NCBI RefSeq assembly: GCF_000389635.1
Contig: NC_021182.1
Coordinates: forward strand, 4,071,925-4,135,924
DNA: 64,000 nucleotides
Direction: 5' to 3'
Origin: Clostridium pasteurianum BC1
Lineage (GTDB): Bacteria > Bacillota > Clostridia > Clostridiales > Clostridiaceae
In this document: piece after piece, positions 52,985 to 62,610 of the stretch
Position numbering within the stretch: the first letter of the stretch is position 1
How the letters are laid out: the number at the start of each line of letters is the position of its first letter
Program-made: the position numbers and the translations under genes
Notes under the pieces: model-generated
Seen by the model: only the letters and a program-made list of their open reading frames with translations
The model's database searches: none
Told to the model about the DNA's origin: nothing

Positions 52985-53020
52985 TATATACAATATTTTA
53001 ACCTAAAAATATTGTATATA
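52985..53020. promoter_or_regulatory. Perfect 15-base inverted repeat
   Basis: TATATACAATATTTT is mirrored by AAAATATTGTATATA across six bases. The motif TGTATATACAATATTT recurs alone near 53068-53084. It may be a terminator for the kinase-like gene or a dimeric regulator site for the acetyltransferase gene. The rest of the gap 52794-53147 is AT-rich without other features. Confidence 0.5.
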
Positions 53021-53147
53021 CATTCTAGTCCATATGATAATATTAAAAATGTAATTTTATGATTAAAATGTATATACAATATTTATTTTAGACTTTAAGC
53101 TATATATTCTCAAAGAATTAAACACTACTTTAACCATCTATCTACAC

Positions 53148-53735
53148 TTAATCATCCTCTTCTGAAATTTCTCTAATATATTCCTTAACTTTAGAAAACC
53201 ACCTTCTATATAATTTTGGCTTTTCTTCGTTTACTACTTCCATAAAATAGTCTAAAACGCCTAATTTCTCAAAGCCTTTTGATAAATGCCTTGGAAAATC
53301 TCTATCTTTAGAATAACATTTTTTAGGGTCTATAACTTTTAGAGTAGCATCTGGCTGCACAAAGATATCTTTACAACGAATATCTCTTTTAGTAAATTTA
53401 AGTTTGTCGAATTCTTCAAATAGTACTATAACTTTTAACGCAATATCCCTATTAAATCCATATTCTTTTATATAGTCCCTTAATGATTTTCCACCTACAT
53501 AATCTCTTATCATATAATTTCCACACATCCCATAAACTCTTGGAAAATACTTATTCCCATTTACTTTATTCAAAATATAATATTCACTTTTACAACTCTT
53601 CTCTGTAAAACATACTTTTATTACTTTACCATCTGGAAGTAAATATACAATTCCATTATGTCCTCTCCCTAAAACCATACATTGTAAAAGATTTACATCA
53701 AAATTCTCTATATATTTTCTATAAGAATGCTTCAT
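53148..53735 (-). CDS. Small protein-kinase-like protein, catalytic motifs divergent
   Basis: About 195 residues. A glycine-rich loop (VLGRGHNGIVYLL), a lysine (GKVIKVCF), a hinge (MIRDYVGGKSLRDYI), an HRD-like RDIRCKDIFV and a metal-binding VIDPKKC are arranged like Ser/Thr or RIO/aminoglycoside kinases. The HRD and DFG motifs are atypical. ATG 53735 follows AGAGGTG. It lies 23 bases behind the WG-repeat gene and is surely in its operon, so that protein may be its partner or substrate. Confidence 0.7.
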   Translation of the reverse strand: MKHSYRKYIENFDVNLLQCMVLGRGHNGIVYLLPDGKVIKVCFTEKSCKSEYYILNKVNGNKYFPRVYGMCGNYMIRDYVGGKSLRDYIKEYGFNRDIALKVIVLFEEFDKLKFTKRDIRCKDIFVQPDATLKVIDPKKCYSKDRDFPRHLSKGFEKLGVLDYFMEVVNEEKPKLYRRWFSKVKEYIREISEEDD

Positions 53736-53758
53736 AAAACACCTCTTTTTATCGCTGC

Positions 53759-56230
53759 TCAATTAAAAGATCTCCAAAAAACGCCCTTAGTATCTATTAT
53801 ATTTTCAATTTCTGTAAATGGTATATGGAATGTAGGAAAGCCAGCCGCGTAAGGGGCTATTTCGTAAGGATAGAAGTATATATTTAATACATCTTGAGAA
53901 ATAAAAAATGGCTGGTCTCGTTTTATTCCCTTGTATTCATCAAGCCATATATCTGAATCTGATCCCTGTGCCTCAATTTGCTTTTTAATAATATCACTTA
54001 GTACTCTTACATAGTGACTATTTTTCTTGAATAATTCTTCTAAACTATATATTTTCCCATCCTTTAATCCTACATGTACATAAATTAGTGTAGGCATACC
54101 ATGTGCTGCTCCAAAAGGATAGTTATACCCGGATAATTCTAATACCACCAACTGCTTATTAAAAAACTCTATAGAAAAGTCTCCAAAATAATTATAATCA
54201 AGTTGTTTTTTAGGATCAATTTTTTTTACCTGTGCTAAACTAGCAATTTTTTCATTTATGTGTCTTTGCCTTTTTGCATCCTTAATTCCTAAAACTTTAG
54301 GATAGTATACTAAATAATTTCTATTTGGATTATATTTAATTTCCTGTATTTTATACAAATCATTTAATTCAACATCACTATTTTGTTTCCAAAGTACTGT
54401 ACCTTTTTTATCCAGGTATGAGATTCTATTATCTATATCAGCTTTAACTAAACCATTCTCTAAAGTGAGGGTTCCTGTACCTTTTACTTTAGGTAAAACT
54501 GATATTATTTCACCTGATTTATCAATGAAAAATGTATGGCTGTTATCATAGGCTGATGCTATTCCTCCATTATAATTGTCAATTTCATAATATATGAAAT
54601 CAGTAATAATCTTACCTTTAATATTTGCTAAAGCATATATTGATCCTTTGGGAGGATTATTTTTGTCAATAGCTTTTCCTACCGCCACCATATCTTCACC
54701 TAAAAGTTTTATATTATTATAGATAGGTTGTATAATAAAGCTTCCATTTTTATCTATTAACCCATATTTATTTTCAAAATCTGTAGATAAATTTATAACT
54801 GCTGATCCATTTTTAAAAGGCTCAGCTGATCCAAATTTAGGCTCTATGACAACCCCACCTTTTTCATTTATATAGCCAAATTTCCCATCAGATTTCTCCT
54901 TAAATATCAATAAACCCTCACTTATATCTCCTACAAAAGGATATTTAAAGCTTTGTATAGTATTTCCCTTTGGATCTATTATTTCGTAAGGTCCTTTTAC
55001 AAGTTTAACTACAGCTTTGTCATTATTAAAATTATTTGCCACTTCATACTTTGCTGCAATCACTACTTTACCGTTCTTATCTACATAACCATATATCCAT
55101 TGACTATCTATACCTATCTCTACAAAAGTAGCTTTCCCCTCATTAAAATTTCCAATGTAGTTCTTGTATTGAAATATTTTTTTACCGGTATCAGAAAAGG
55201 CATAATATCCGTTTCTATTATTGGCAATTGCTATGCCTTCTCTAAACTTCTCAATGTAATCATATTGCGGATCTATAACAAAATTAGCATCGCCATTTAT
55301 AACTCCCATATTATCATTTTTAGAAACTATAGCCAATCCATTATCCTGAAAGTCCATGGATGACTGAAAATCCGGTTTAATAACAAGCTGCCCCGTATTA
55401 TTAATATATCCCCATTTAATTCCCTCTATAGTTCTAACTGAAGCTGGATAAAGTTCACTGGAAACATAGCCTATAATATTTCTCTTTCCCTGCGCTCTCT
55501 GTACTCTATCTTTTAAAATAAGAAAAGCCTCTTTAGAAGGATATTCCCTATTCAAATTTATACCTTTTTTTATTGATTTTAATGCTGCTTCATTTTCTCC
55601 AGCCTTAATTTGAGCATCCCCTAGGTAATACCAGTAAAAAGCAGCATCTGGCATCTCTTTAACTTTTTTCTCATAATATCTTACTACCATTTTAAAATAA
55701 TCTTTGTAAATTCCCTTATCCTTAAAAATACCATCTTCCTTTTTACAAAAGACTTCTATTTTATAAGCTTCACCAGTATCATGCTGCCATATAGCAAAAT
55801 CTTTTCTATTAGTATTGGCTACAGGGAAAACTTGTAGAATACTATAATTTAGTTCCTTCACTATTCGCTTTAATCCATATGCTTTCCAAGTAAATATATT
55901 GAGTTCAGACCAAATAGCACCTTCTTGCCAACCAACTACAATATCTTTTATACCATTTCCCTCAAAATCCACATAGTCTAAATAATTTATTCCTATACCT
56001 TTGCCTTTTATTGAAAATACACTATACCATTGTTCATTATATTTTTTTAGAACCATTAAATAATACTCGTCTGATAATTTATAGGGTATTACTGCCTCTA
56101 AATTTCCGTCTTGGTCTAAATCACCTACCTTTATAGGTGATGTTTCCTTAATATTCAAAGGAGTTACAATTATTGCGCCTTTAGGTAAAAGCCCGGTAAG
56201 GTAATCTATATTTTCATTATTTTGAAGCAA
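53759..56230 (-). CDS. WG-repeat protein with VCBS-like start and DUF3298-like C-terminus
   Basis: 823 residues. An N-terminal segment looks like an FG-GAP/VCBS strand (VGDLDQDGNLEAVIPY). A TPR-like stretch follows (AAFYWYYLGDAQIKAGENEA). Then about eight to ten WG repeats span roughly 260-600 (IKWGYINNTGQLVIKPDFQS, FGYINEKGGVVIEPKFGS, YGLIDKNGSFIIQPIYNN). The C-terminal 200 residues resemble DUF3298 (YNYPFGAAHGMPTLIYVHV). No signal peptide is visible at the TTG start, which has GTGAGG upstream. Function unknown; surface or signalling scaffold is a guess. Confidence 0.75.
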   Translation of the reverse strand: MLQNNENIDYLTGLLPKGAIIVTPLNIKETSPIKVGDLDQDGNLEAVIPYKLSDEYYLMVLKKYNEQWYSVFSIKGKGIGINYLDYVDFEGNGIKDIVVGWQEGAIWSELNIFTWKAYGLKRIVKELNYSILQVFPVANTNRKDFAIWQHDTGEAYKIEVFCKKEDGIFKDKGIYKDYFKMVVRYYEKKVKEMPDAAFYWYYLGDAQIKAGENEAALKSIKKGINLNREYPSKEAFLILKDRVQRAQGKRNIIGYVSSELYPASVRTIEGIKWGYINNTGQLVIKPDFQSSMDFQDNGLAIVSKNDNMGVINGDANFVIDPQYDYIEKFREGIAIANNRNGYYAFSDTGKKIFQYKNYIGNFNEGKATFVEIGIDSQWIYGYVDKNGKVVIAAKYEVANNFNNDKAVVKLVKGPYEIIDPKGNTIQSFKYPFVGDISEGLLIFKEKSDGKFGYINEKGGVVIEPKFGSAEPFKNGSAVINLSTDFENKYGLIDKNGSFIIQPIYNNIKLLGEDMVAVGKAIDKNNPPKGSIYALANIKGKIITDFIYYEIDNYNGGIASAYDNSHTFFIDKSGEIISVLPKVKGTGTLTLENGLVKADIDNRISYLDKKGTVLWKQNSDVELNDLYKIQEIKYNPNRNYLVYYPKVLGIKDAKRQRHINEKIASLAQVKKIDPKKQLDYNYFGDFSIEFFNKQLVVLELSGYNYPFGAAHGMPTLIYVHVGLKDGKIYSLEELFKKNSHYVRVLSDIIKKQIEAQGSDSDIWLDEYKGIKRDQPFFISQDVLNIYFYPYEIAPYAAGFPTFHIPFTEIENIIDTKGVFWRSFN

Positions 56231-56508
56231 TTAACCTCACTCCATTCCATATGTTTTCATATTTATTCTATGAATCATCTATAGAAATGGTGAATTTTAA
56301 AATTGTTAAATTCTTTCCATTGGAATATTAATTAGATAGTCATGGTATAAACTAAAATCTTTATACAACCTTTATACAGATAAGTACAATTTTAACTACA
56401 AATTTATATGTAAGATGATAATATTAAGTTTGAAAAAACAGAATATGAAAATGTTATTGTTAATAAATAATTCCATATTTGATTTTAAATTCATATTATT
56501 GATAATAT

Positions 56509-56546
56509 AAGGCGTCTTTAATTTGTTGTTTATTTTTAGATGCCTA
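56509..56546. mobile_element. Short family B element (B10)
   Basis: 38 bases, AAGGCGTCTTTAATTTG to TTATTTTTAGATGCCTAA, foldable into one hairpin. The rest of 56231-56694 is AT-rich; it also has the palindrome ATTTTTGCAAAAAT near 56611, upstream of lysC. Confidence 0.55.
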
Positions 56547-56694
56547 AAGACTATAATAAAAAAATATACATCTATCAAAAGCATCTTTTGCAATATTTAT
56601 AGCATATTATACAATAATTTTTGCAAAAATTGTATATATAATATTACTATATAGGATTCTAATATAGTTTTATATAGATATTTGGAGGTTGGCT

Positions 56695-57915
56695 ATGAAA
56701 ATAGTAGTGCAGAAATTTGGTGGTACTTCTGTTTCCACCAAAGAAAGAAGATTATTAGCATTAGAAAAAATACTTGAAGCAAAAAAAAATGGCTATAGTC
56801 CCGTAGTAGTAGTATCCGCAATGGGCAGAAAAGGTGAAGCTTATGCTACAGACACTCTTCTATCTCTTGTAGACAAAAGTTTTAGAGATAATAATTTGCA
56901 AGCAAGTGATTTACTTATGAGCTGCGGTGAAATTATAAGCACTGTAGTTATAAGTAATGAATTAAATAAAATTTCTATAGATGCAGTACCTCTACTTGGC
57001 GGGCAAGCTGGCATAATCACAGATAACAATTTCAGTAACGCTTCCGTGGTAAGAATTGATACAAAAAAACTTTTAAATATATTAAATGAAGGAAGGGTTC
57101 CAGTGGTTGCCGGTTTCCAAGGTTTAACGGAAGATGGATATATAACTACCCTAGGTAGAGGTGGCAGTGATGTTACCGCCTGCCTTTTAGGTTCAGCATT
57201 AAATTCTAGTAAAATTGAAATATACACAGACGTAGATGGCATAATGACCGCCGACCCAAGAATTGTTAAAAATGCCTCATTAATAAAAGAAATAAGTTAT
57301 AATGAGGTTTTTGAATTTGCCCATCAGGGTGCCAAAGTGATTCATCCTAGAGCAGTAGAAATTGCCGCAAAATCCAATATTCCTTTGGTTGTAAAAAACA
57401 CCCTTAATCATTGCAGTGGGACTGTAATAAGTAAAGAGATCAGCAATAAGTATAATGGTTTAATAACTGGAATAGCTAATATGGATGATAGAATTCAAAT
57501 TAAGGTTTCCCTAGAGGATAACAAGAGTAACAAAAATTATTTTAATATTCTAAATACACTGGGTGAAAATAAAATAAGCATAGATCTAATAAATGTTTTT
57601 CCAGATAAAAAAATTTTTACTATAAATAAAAATCAATTTTTATCTTTTAGTGCAGTAATGAAAAATTTAAATATAGGATACACGTATCTAGATGATTGCA
57701 GTAAAATTGCACTTATAGGAAATGGTATGAAAGGTGTACCTGGCGTTATGGCAACTATTCTGAAAATACTTACAAAAGAAGGGATAGAAATTTTACAAAC
57801 TGCCGATTCCAATACAACTATTTGGTTCCTTGTTAAAAGCGACTCAGCAACTACTGCTATAAATGCTCTTCATCATGAATTTGGATTAGAAAATGAATTT
57901 AGCTTTATTAAATAA
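56695..57915 (+). CDS. lysC: Aspartokinase
   Basis: About 406 residues. The kinase motif KFGGTSVST, then MSCGEIISTV, GRGGSDVTA and TDVDGIMTADPRI are present. Two C-terminal ACT domains (about 260-400) suggest feedback control by lysine, threonine or another amino acid. It phosphorylates aspartate at the start of lysine, methionine and threonine synthesis. ATG 56695 is 6 bases after GGAGG; the in-frame TTG two codons earlier is not needed. No lysine riboswitch was found in the short leader. Confidence 0.92.
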   Translation: MKIVVQKFGGTSVSTKERRLLALEKILEAKKNGYSPVVVVSAMGRKGEAYATDTLLSLVDKSFRDNNLQASDLLMSCGEIISTVVISNELNKISIDAVPLLGGQAGIITDNNFSNASVVRIDTKKLLNILNEGRVPVVAGFQGLTEDGYITTLGRGGSDVTACLLGSALNSSKIEIYTDVDGIMTADPRIVKNASLIKEISYNEVFEFAHQGAKVIHPRAVEIAAKSNIPLVVKNTLNHCSGTVISKEISNKYNGLITGIANMDDRIQIKVSLEDNKSNKNYFNILNTLGENKISIDLINVFPDKKIFTINKNQFLSFSAVMKNLNIGYTYLDDCSKIALIGNGMKGVPGVMATILKILTKEGIEILQTADSNTTIWFLVKSDSATTAINALHHEFGLENEFSFIK

Positions 57916-57986
57916 GATATCTTAAAATAATTGACCATGGAAAACTATTAGATAACTAATTATTTTTCAATATGTCTAAATAAAAA

Positions 57987-58032
57987 AACACTATCAAAAG
58001 CCATTATTAATTGGTAATTTTTGATAGTGTTA
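57987..58032. terminator. Bidirectional intrinsic terminator
   Basis: AACACTATCAAAA pairs with TTTTTGATAGTGTT, with A-runs on the left and T-runs on the right. It serves both lysC and the convergent speD. Confidence 0.9.
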
Positions 58033-58066
58033 TTTTTAGAAATTTTAATGAAAATGTTATCTAATT

Positions 58067-58879
58067 CTAGTTGATATTTATGCCATAGAATATTTCTGTC
58101 ATCTCTCTATCTAGGGCCTTTATTATGTTATCTTTCTTCTCTTTACTTAAACTTTTTTCTTCCATATCAAATAAATAATTTTCCAAATTAATGTCTTTTA
58201 GCTTCATCTTTGTATGAAATATATTTGATTGATATATGTTCATATCTGTTAAAATGTATCTATTTACAGTTCTGCTTGCAATAAAATTTTGTATTGAATT
58301 TATTTTATGATCTATATAGTGCTTATGTCCATCCATGTCTCTAGTAAATCCTCTAACTTTGTAATCTATAGTAATAATATCCGAATCAAAACTATCAATT
58401 AGATAATCTAAAGCCTTAAGTGGAGAAATAGTTCCACAGGTTGCCACATCAATATCTACCCTAAAAGTACTTATGTTGTTTTGTGGATGACTTTCCGGGT
58501 ATGTATGCACAGTGACATGACTTTTGTCTAGATGTCCTACTAGATTTTCTCTAATTGGTGACACTACTCCCTTATTACAGGATGGATCAAGTACATATAG
58601 AGGTACTTCTTCCTCTGAGATAAGCAATGTTACACTGGCACCCTGTGGCTCGTAATCTTGTTTTGCAATGTTCAGTACACTAGCACCTATTATCTCTGTA
58701 ACATCCATTAAAATTCCTGTTAACCTTTCAGAATTATACTGTTCGTCTACATACTCAATATACTTTTTTCGATCCTGATCATTTTCAGTATAACATACAT
58801 CATATATATTAAAGCTAAGTGATTTGGTTAAATTGTTAAATCCGTATAATTTTAATTTGTCGTTATTAGCTGCTGACAA
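58067..58879 (-). CDS. speD: S-adenosylmethionine decarboxylase proenzyme (class 1, E. coli type)
   Basis: 270 residues, close to the 264 of the enterobacterial type. The self-cleavage site is Lys119-Ser120 in [17 protein letters not shown], which yields the pyruvoyl group. Other conserved segments are DVTEIIGAS and [20 protein letters not shown]. It makes the aminopropyl donor for spermidine, but no speE lies nearby. The start is TTG with AAAGGTGAAG upstream. Confidence 0.92.
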   Translation of the reverse strand: MSAANNDKLKLYGFNNLTKSLSFNIYDVCYTENDQDRKKYIEYVDEQYNSERLTGILMDVTEIIGASVLNIAKQDYEPQGASVTLLISEEEVPLYVLDPSCNKGVVSPIRENLVGHLDKSHVTVHTYPESHPQNNISTFRVDIDVATCGTISPLKALDYLIDSFDSDIITIDYKVRGFTRDMDGHKHYIDHKINSIQNFIASRTVNRYILTDMNIYQSNIFHTKMKLKDINLENYLFDMEEKSLSKEKKDNIIKALDREMTEIFYGININ

Positions 58880-58984
58880 TTTTCTTCACCTTTTCCTATA
58901 ATTTATATGCTTAATATTATCACATACACATCCATTAAAACAATATGAAAATTTATTTCTGTATTTAAAATATTTTAACAGCTT

Positions 58985-60442
58985 TTAAAGATCAGAAAAT
59001 TCTATTTCGATCTTTTTCATTCCAATTCCATTATCATTAAAATTACCTATATCTTCTCCTTTAATAATATTGCAAGGAAGTATTATACTGAACTTACAGC
59101 CTTTATTCATATCACTCTCTAGAATAACTCTACCACCATGCATTTCAACTAAATATTTAACTAGTGAAAGTCCTATGCCGCTTCCTTCATTTTCTTTTAA
59201 AAGCCCGTCCTTGACTTGTGTAAATCTATCGAATATTCTGTCCTGCATATATTTAGGTATGCCTATTCCATTATCTTTTACTGATATATATAAATTATTA
59301 TCACTTTCATACATATATACTTCTATTTCTCCATCCTTTGGTGTAAATTTTATAGCATTAGACAGTAAATTTAACATTACTCTTTCAATTTTTTCCACAT
59401 CGCAGGCTATTATTTTTTCTTCAATTTCTGTATCAAATATAATATTGATACCTCTCTCCTCCGCAAAAGGTACGATAGAAAGAGTGATATCCTCTATAAC
59501 CTTTACGATCTCCACATTGTGCAAATTTAATTCCATAAAACCTGCTTCTATTTTACTCATATCTATAAAATTGTTTGAGAGTTTTATAAGTCTATAACAA
59601 TTTTGCTTCATAATTTTAAGATAATTTAAAGTTTTCCTGTTACTACTTAAATTATTCTTATTTAAGTCTAGTTCAACCAATTGAATGCTGCTAAATATGA
59701 CATTTACAGGAGTTCTAAGTTCATGAGATATATTTGCTAAAAATTCCATTTTCATTTTGTCAATTTCATTTGCTCTGTTGATAATTTCATCTTTATCCTT
59801 AACCTTTTCTTCAAGTATGTTTACATGCTTATTGAAGTCTTTGCGTTCATTATCCAAGGTGATTAATATAAGGAATAAAGAGCAAGCTAATGACTGAATT
59901 ACATAAAGAGCTAAGTCTAAATTAAAACCATTATCAATTACTGATATCATCAAAATTTCAAATATTATTTGACTTATAGGAAAAACAATACAAGAAATTC
60001 CTAAACACTTTTTACTTATATTATTATTATTACTTTTTAGCACAAGTATACCTATAAATATATAAATAGACATAATTAATACTTTATGAATAAATACACT
60101 TAGGCTTGGAATAAAATTCAAAGAAATTATATCTATTAAAGTAATAATTATAGCTATGTATTTGCAGCTTGATTTTATTCTTATATTCATAAAATTAAAT
60201 AAAGCTAAAATTGCAACAAAATTTGTTGCTAGAAAAAAAATAACTGTAACACTATTAATGATAGGATTTAATTTTATAATATTATTGAGTATAGAAAAAA
60301 TAACTGTAAATATGCCTAATACATGACTTACAGATATTAAACCTATGTATTTTTTAGAATATATAGTACTAAATACAATAGAAATAAGTGCTAAAGTTGA
60401 GTAAATAAATAACATAATCAGAAAAAACATAATATTATGCAT
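58985..60442 (-). CDS. Membrane sensor histidine kinase (orphan)
   Basis: About 485 residues. The first 200 residues form six to seven membrane helices, then a coiled coil (LEEKVKDKDEIINRANEID). HisKA has EFLANISHELRTPVNVIF and the ATPase part NLLSNAIKFTP, VKDNGIGIP and GSGIGLSLVKYLVEMHGG. There is no PAS domain. Catalytic domains are very similar to the kinase at 32477-34375, and both end in an IEFSD peptide. ATG 60442 is 9 bases from GGAG. No response regulator is adjacent. Confidence 0.88.
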   Translation of the reverse strand: MHNIMFFLIMLFIYSTLALISIVFSTIYSKKYIGLISVSHVLGIFTVIFSILNNIIKLNPIINSVTVIFFLATNFVAILALFNFMNIRIKSSCKYIAIIITLIDIISLNFIPSLSVFIHKVLIMSIYIFIGILVLKSNNNNISKKCLGISCIVFPISQIIFEILMISVIDNGFNLDLALYVIQSLACSLFLILITLDNERKDFNKHVNILEEKVKDKDEIINRANEIDKMKMEFLANISHELRTPVNVIFSSIQLVELDLNKNNLSSNRKTLNYLKIMKQNCYRLIKLSNNFIDMSKIEAGFMELNLHNVEIVKVIEDITLSIVPFAEERGINIIFDTEIEEKIIACDVEKIERVMLNLLSNAIKFTPKDGEIEVYMYESDNNLYISVKDNGIGIPKYMQDRIFDRFTQVKDGLLKENEGSGIGLSLVKYLVEMHGGRVILESDMNKGCKFSIILPCNIIKGEDIGNFNDNGIGMKKIEIEFSDL

Positions 60443-60550
60443 TAAAAACACTCCATAAAAAATTATTTTCTACAATTTACGTCAAAATACATCTCTTTTA
60501 TTCATTGTAACAGAATTTTTTATTATTATAAACAAAAAATATTAAAATTA

Positions 60551-60820
60551 TTAATTTTCTTCAGATGATATTTCTTCTATAATAAATTTATCAAAATCAA
60601 TTTCATCTATAAAGTGATTTTCATTAAAAGTAGTTTTTCTTCTTCTATTGTATTCTTTCACATTAGGAGGCAGCCAATAGGGCTTTGAAATATCTAATTT
60701 ATAGCATAATTCTTTTATACATAATTTTAAATTATCCTGATAACTTCCCTCTCCATCAGAGATTACAACTTCATCTTTTATAATCTTATTATTTTTTATA
60801 ACCTTTCCCCATATTCTCAT
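60551..60820 (-). CDS. Hypothetical small protein
   Basis: 89 residues. It begins RIWGKVIKNNKIIKDEVVIS and contains CIKELCYKLDISKPYWLPPN followed by YNRRRKTTFNENHFIDEIDF. It looks soluble and beta-rich. Similar small proteins are common in clostridia, but I know no function. AGGAGAAT lies before the ATG. It stands between the kinase and the cyclopropane synthase genes, both on the same strand. Confidence 0.65.
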   Translation of the reverse strand: MRIWGKVIKNNKIIKDEVVISDGEGSYQDNLKLCIKELCYKLDISKPYWLPPNVKEYNRRRKTTFNENHFIDEIDFDKFIIEEISSEEN

Positions 60821-61081
60821 AATTTTTATTCTCCTATTTATTAATGAATCTTAGTAAAGTGTATTAATTTTTGATACCTAAAATTAATTTTTTAATTAAT
60901 TTTATAATTTAATCTTTTTTCTGTCAAATTTTTATACATACAAAAATAATCTATATATATTCAATTTACAACTCATCTTGTAAAATAATTGAATACAAAT
61001 AGATTATTTTCTATGCTTATATATAAATGTACTTAAAAAATAATATAAATAGTCTCATTCTCATAATGCTGATAATTAATA

Positions 61082-62323
61082 CTATTTATACATATACTCT
61101 CTTGTCAATGGTATATTAAATCCAGGTTTTTTAGGTGACTTGCTTAAAAGCACCTGATATATAGATATAAGACCAGCTCTGAAATTTATTGCACAGCCTG
61201 TCATATATAATAGCCATGCCCTATAAGTTTTATCTGAAGTAAATTCTATTGCTTTTTCTTTATTTGATTCTAGATTTTTAACCCATTGAACTAAGGTTTT
61301 ATAATAATGTTCTCTTAAACACTCCACATCACAAATTTCATAATTTTCATCTTCCATTATAGATATTCCACCGCTTATTGTATGTAATTCTCCACCTGGG
61401 AATATGTACTTTTCTATGAATTCACTTTCATCCTTGCCTACTTGTGAATTCTTGGAATGAGTTATACCATGGTTTAAAAATAGTCCATCATCTTTCAGAA
61501 GCCTATGCATTGTACTAAAATAAGTTGGAAGATTTTTTATTCCTACATGTTCAAACATCCCTATACTTACTATCTTATCGTATACGCCTTCACCTTCAAC
61601 ATCACGATAATCTTTAAGTTCAACAAAACATTTTCCTTCAAGATTTTCATCTTTTATTCTTTGAGATACATATTTATATTGTTCTTCACTAATTGTTACT
61701 CCATGAGCCTCAACACCATAATGTTTCGCCGCCCATGTAATCATAGTACCCCAGCCACAACCTATTTCAAGAAGCTTTTCGCCAGGCTTAAGTCGTAATT
61801 TTTTACATATATGATCTACTTTATTCTCTTGCGCTGTAGTTAAATCATCTTCTTGATTTTTATAATAAGCACAGGAATATGTCATACTGGAACCTAAAAA
61901 CAATCTATAAAAATCATTAGATATATCATAATGATGAGATATATTTTCTCTATCCTTTTCTTTTGTGTGTAAGTTTATACTTGGAAAAGATGTTCCCTTT
62001 AATAGCAAGGTAACTTTATCTTTGTTTGATATTTCTATATTTTCAAACTGATCCTTTAAAGTTAATGCTTCTATAATATTTCCTTCTATATCAAAAGTTC
62101 CATCCATAAATGCTTCTGCAAAAATCATGGTTGTAGGATTCGCCAATATCTTTTTAAAAGTATTCTTATCATTAAACTTCAATATAAATTCTGGATTTTC
62201 TGTATAATTAATAGTTTCATTATTCCAAAATACCATATTAAAATTTTTCTTAGTTTGTTCAAAAATACGTCCAACTGCTTCTAGTAAATCTTTGTCCTTA
62301 TTTTTTTTAGTATCAAAAGCCAT
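61082..62323 (-). CDS. cfa: Cyclopropane-fatty-acyl-phospholipid synthase
   Basis: About 413 residues. The catalytic region shows ISHHYDISNDFYRLFLGSSM in part (HHYDISNDFY), MTYSCAYY, the SAM site LEIGCGWGTMITWAAKHYG and SIGMFEHVG. It methylenates double bonds of membrane lipids from SAM, often in stationary phase or under solvent or acid stress. ATG 62323 is chosen because GGAGGGG lies just upstream. The next lipid gene, a glucosyltransferase, is upstream on the same strand. Confidence 0.92.
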   Translation of the reverse strand: MAFDTKKNKDKDLLEAVGRIFEQTKKNFNMVFWNNETINYTENPEFILKFNDKNTFKKILANPTTMIFAEAFMDGTFDIEGNIIEALTLKDQFENIEISNKDKVTLLLKGTSFPSINLHTKEKDRENISHHYDISNDFYRLFLGSSMTYSCAYYKNQEDDLTTAQENKVDHICKKLRLKPGEKLLEIGCGWGTMITWAAKHYGVEAHGVTISEEQYKYVSQRIKDENLEGKCFVELKDYRDVEGEGVYDKIVSIGMFEHVGIKNLPTYFSTMHRLLKDDGLFLNHGITHSKNSQVGKDESEFIEKYIFPGGELHTISGGISIMEDENYEICDVECLREHYYKTLVQWVKNLESNKEKAIEFTSDKTYRAWLLYMTGCAINFRAGLISIYQVLLSKSPKKPGFNIPLTREYMYK

Positions 62324-62610
62324 TATATCCCCTCCAAATATAAATATCAAAAAAATTTTTTATAGGCATTAACCATATAAAAAATTTTTTAAACATACTA
62401 ATTATAATATTCGATTTTTTTTCATTCAAGCTAGTCTAGTAGAAAAAAGTGCCATTGTAATCGTTTCGTCCTTTTTAATACTAGATTATACTTATCTTTA
62501 CTCGAATTATTGCAATTTTTACTGCAAGCATATGTAATCATTGCAATTTTACATTTTTGTAAATATATATTTATCATTCAACTATAATACAAAAATTGTT
62601 TTTTTTAAAA

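Noticed and set aside
54953-55363. 136-codon plus-strand frame inside the WG-repeat gene
   Set aside because: Antisense to a long repeat-containing gene with clear domain structure; composition is that of a shadow frame.
56396-56593. 65-codon minus-strand frame upstream of lysC
   Set aside because: AT-rich chance frame that includes the short family B element B10; no start site support.
56594-56694. Lysine riboswitch upstream of lysC
   Set aside because: The leader is too short and none of the conserved L-box blocks are present.
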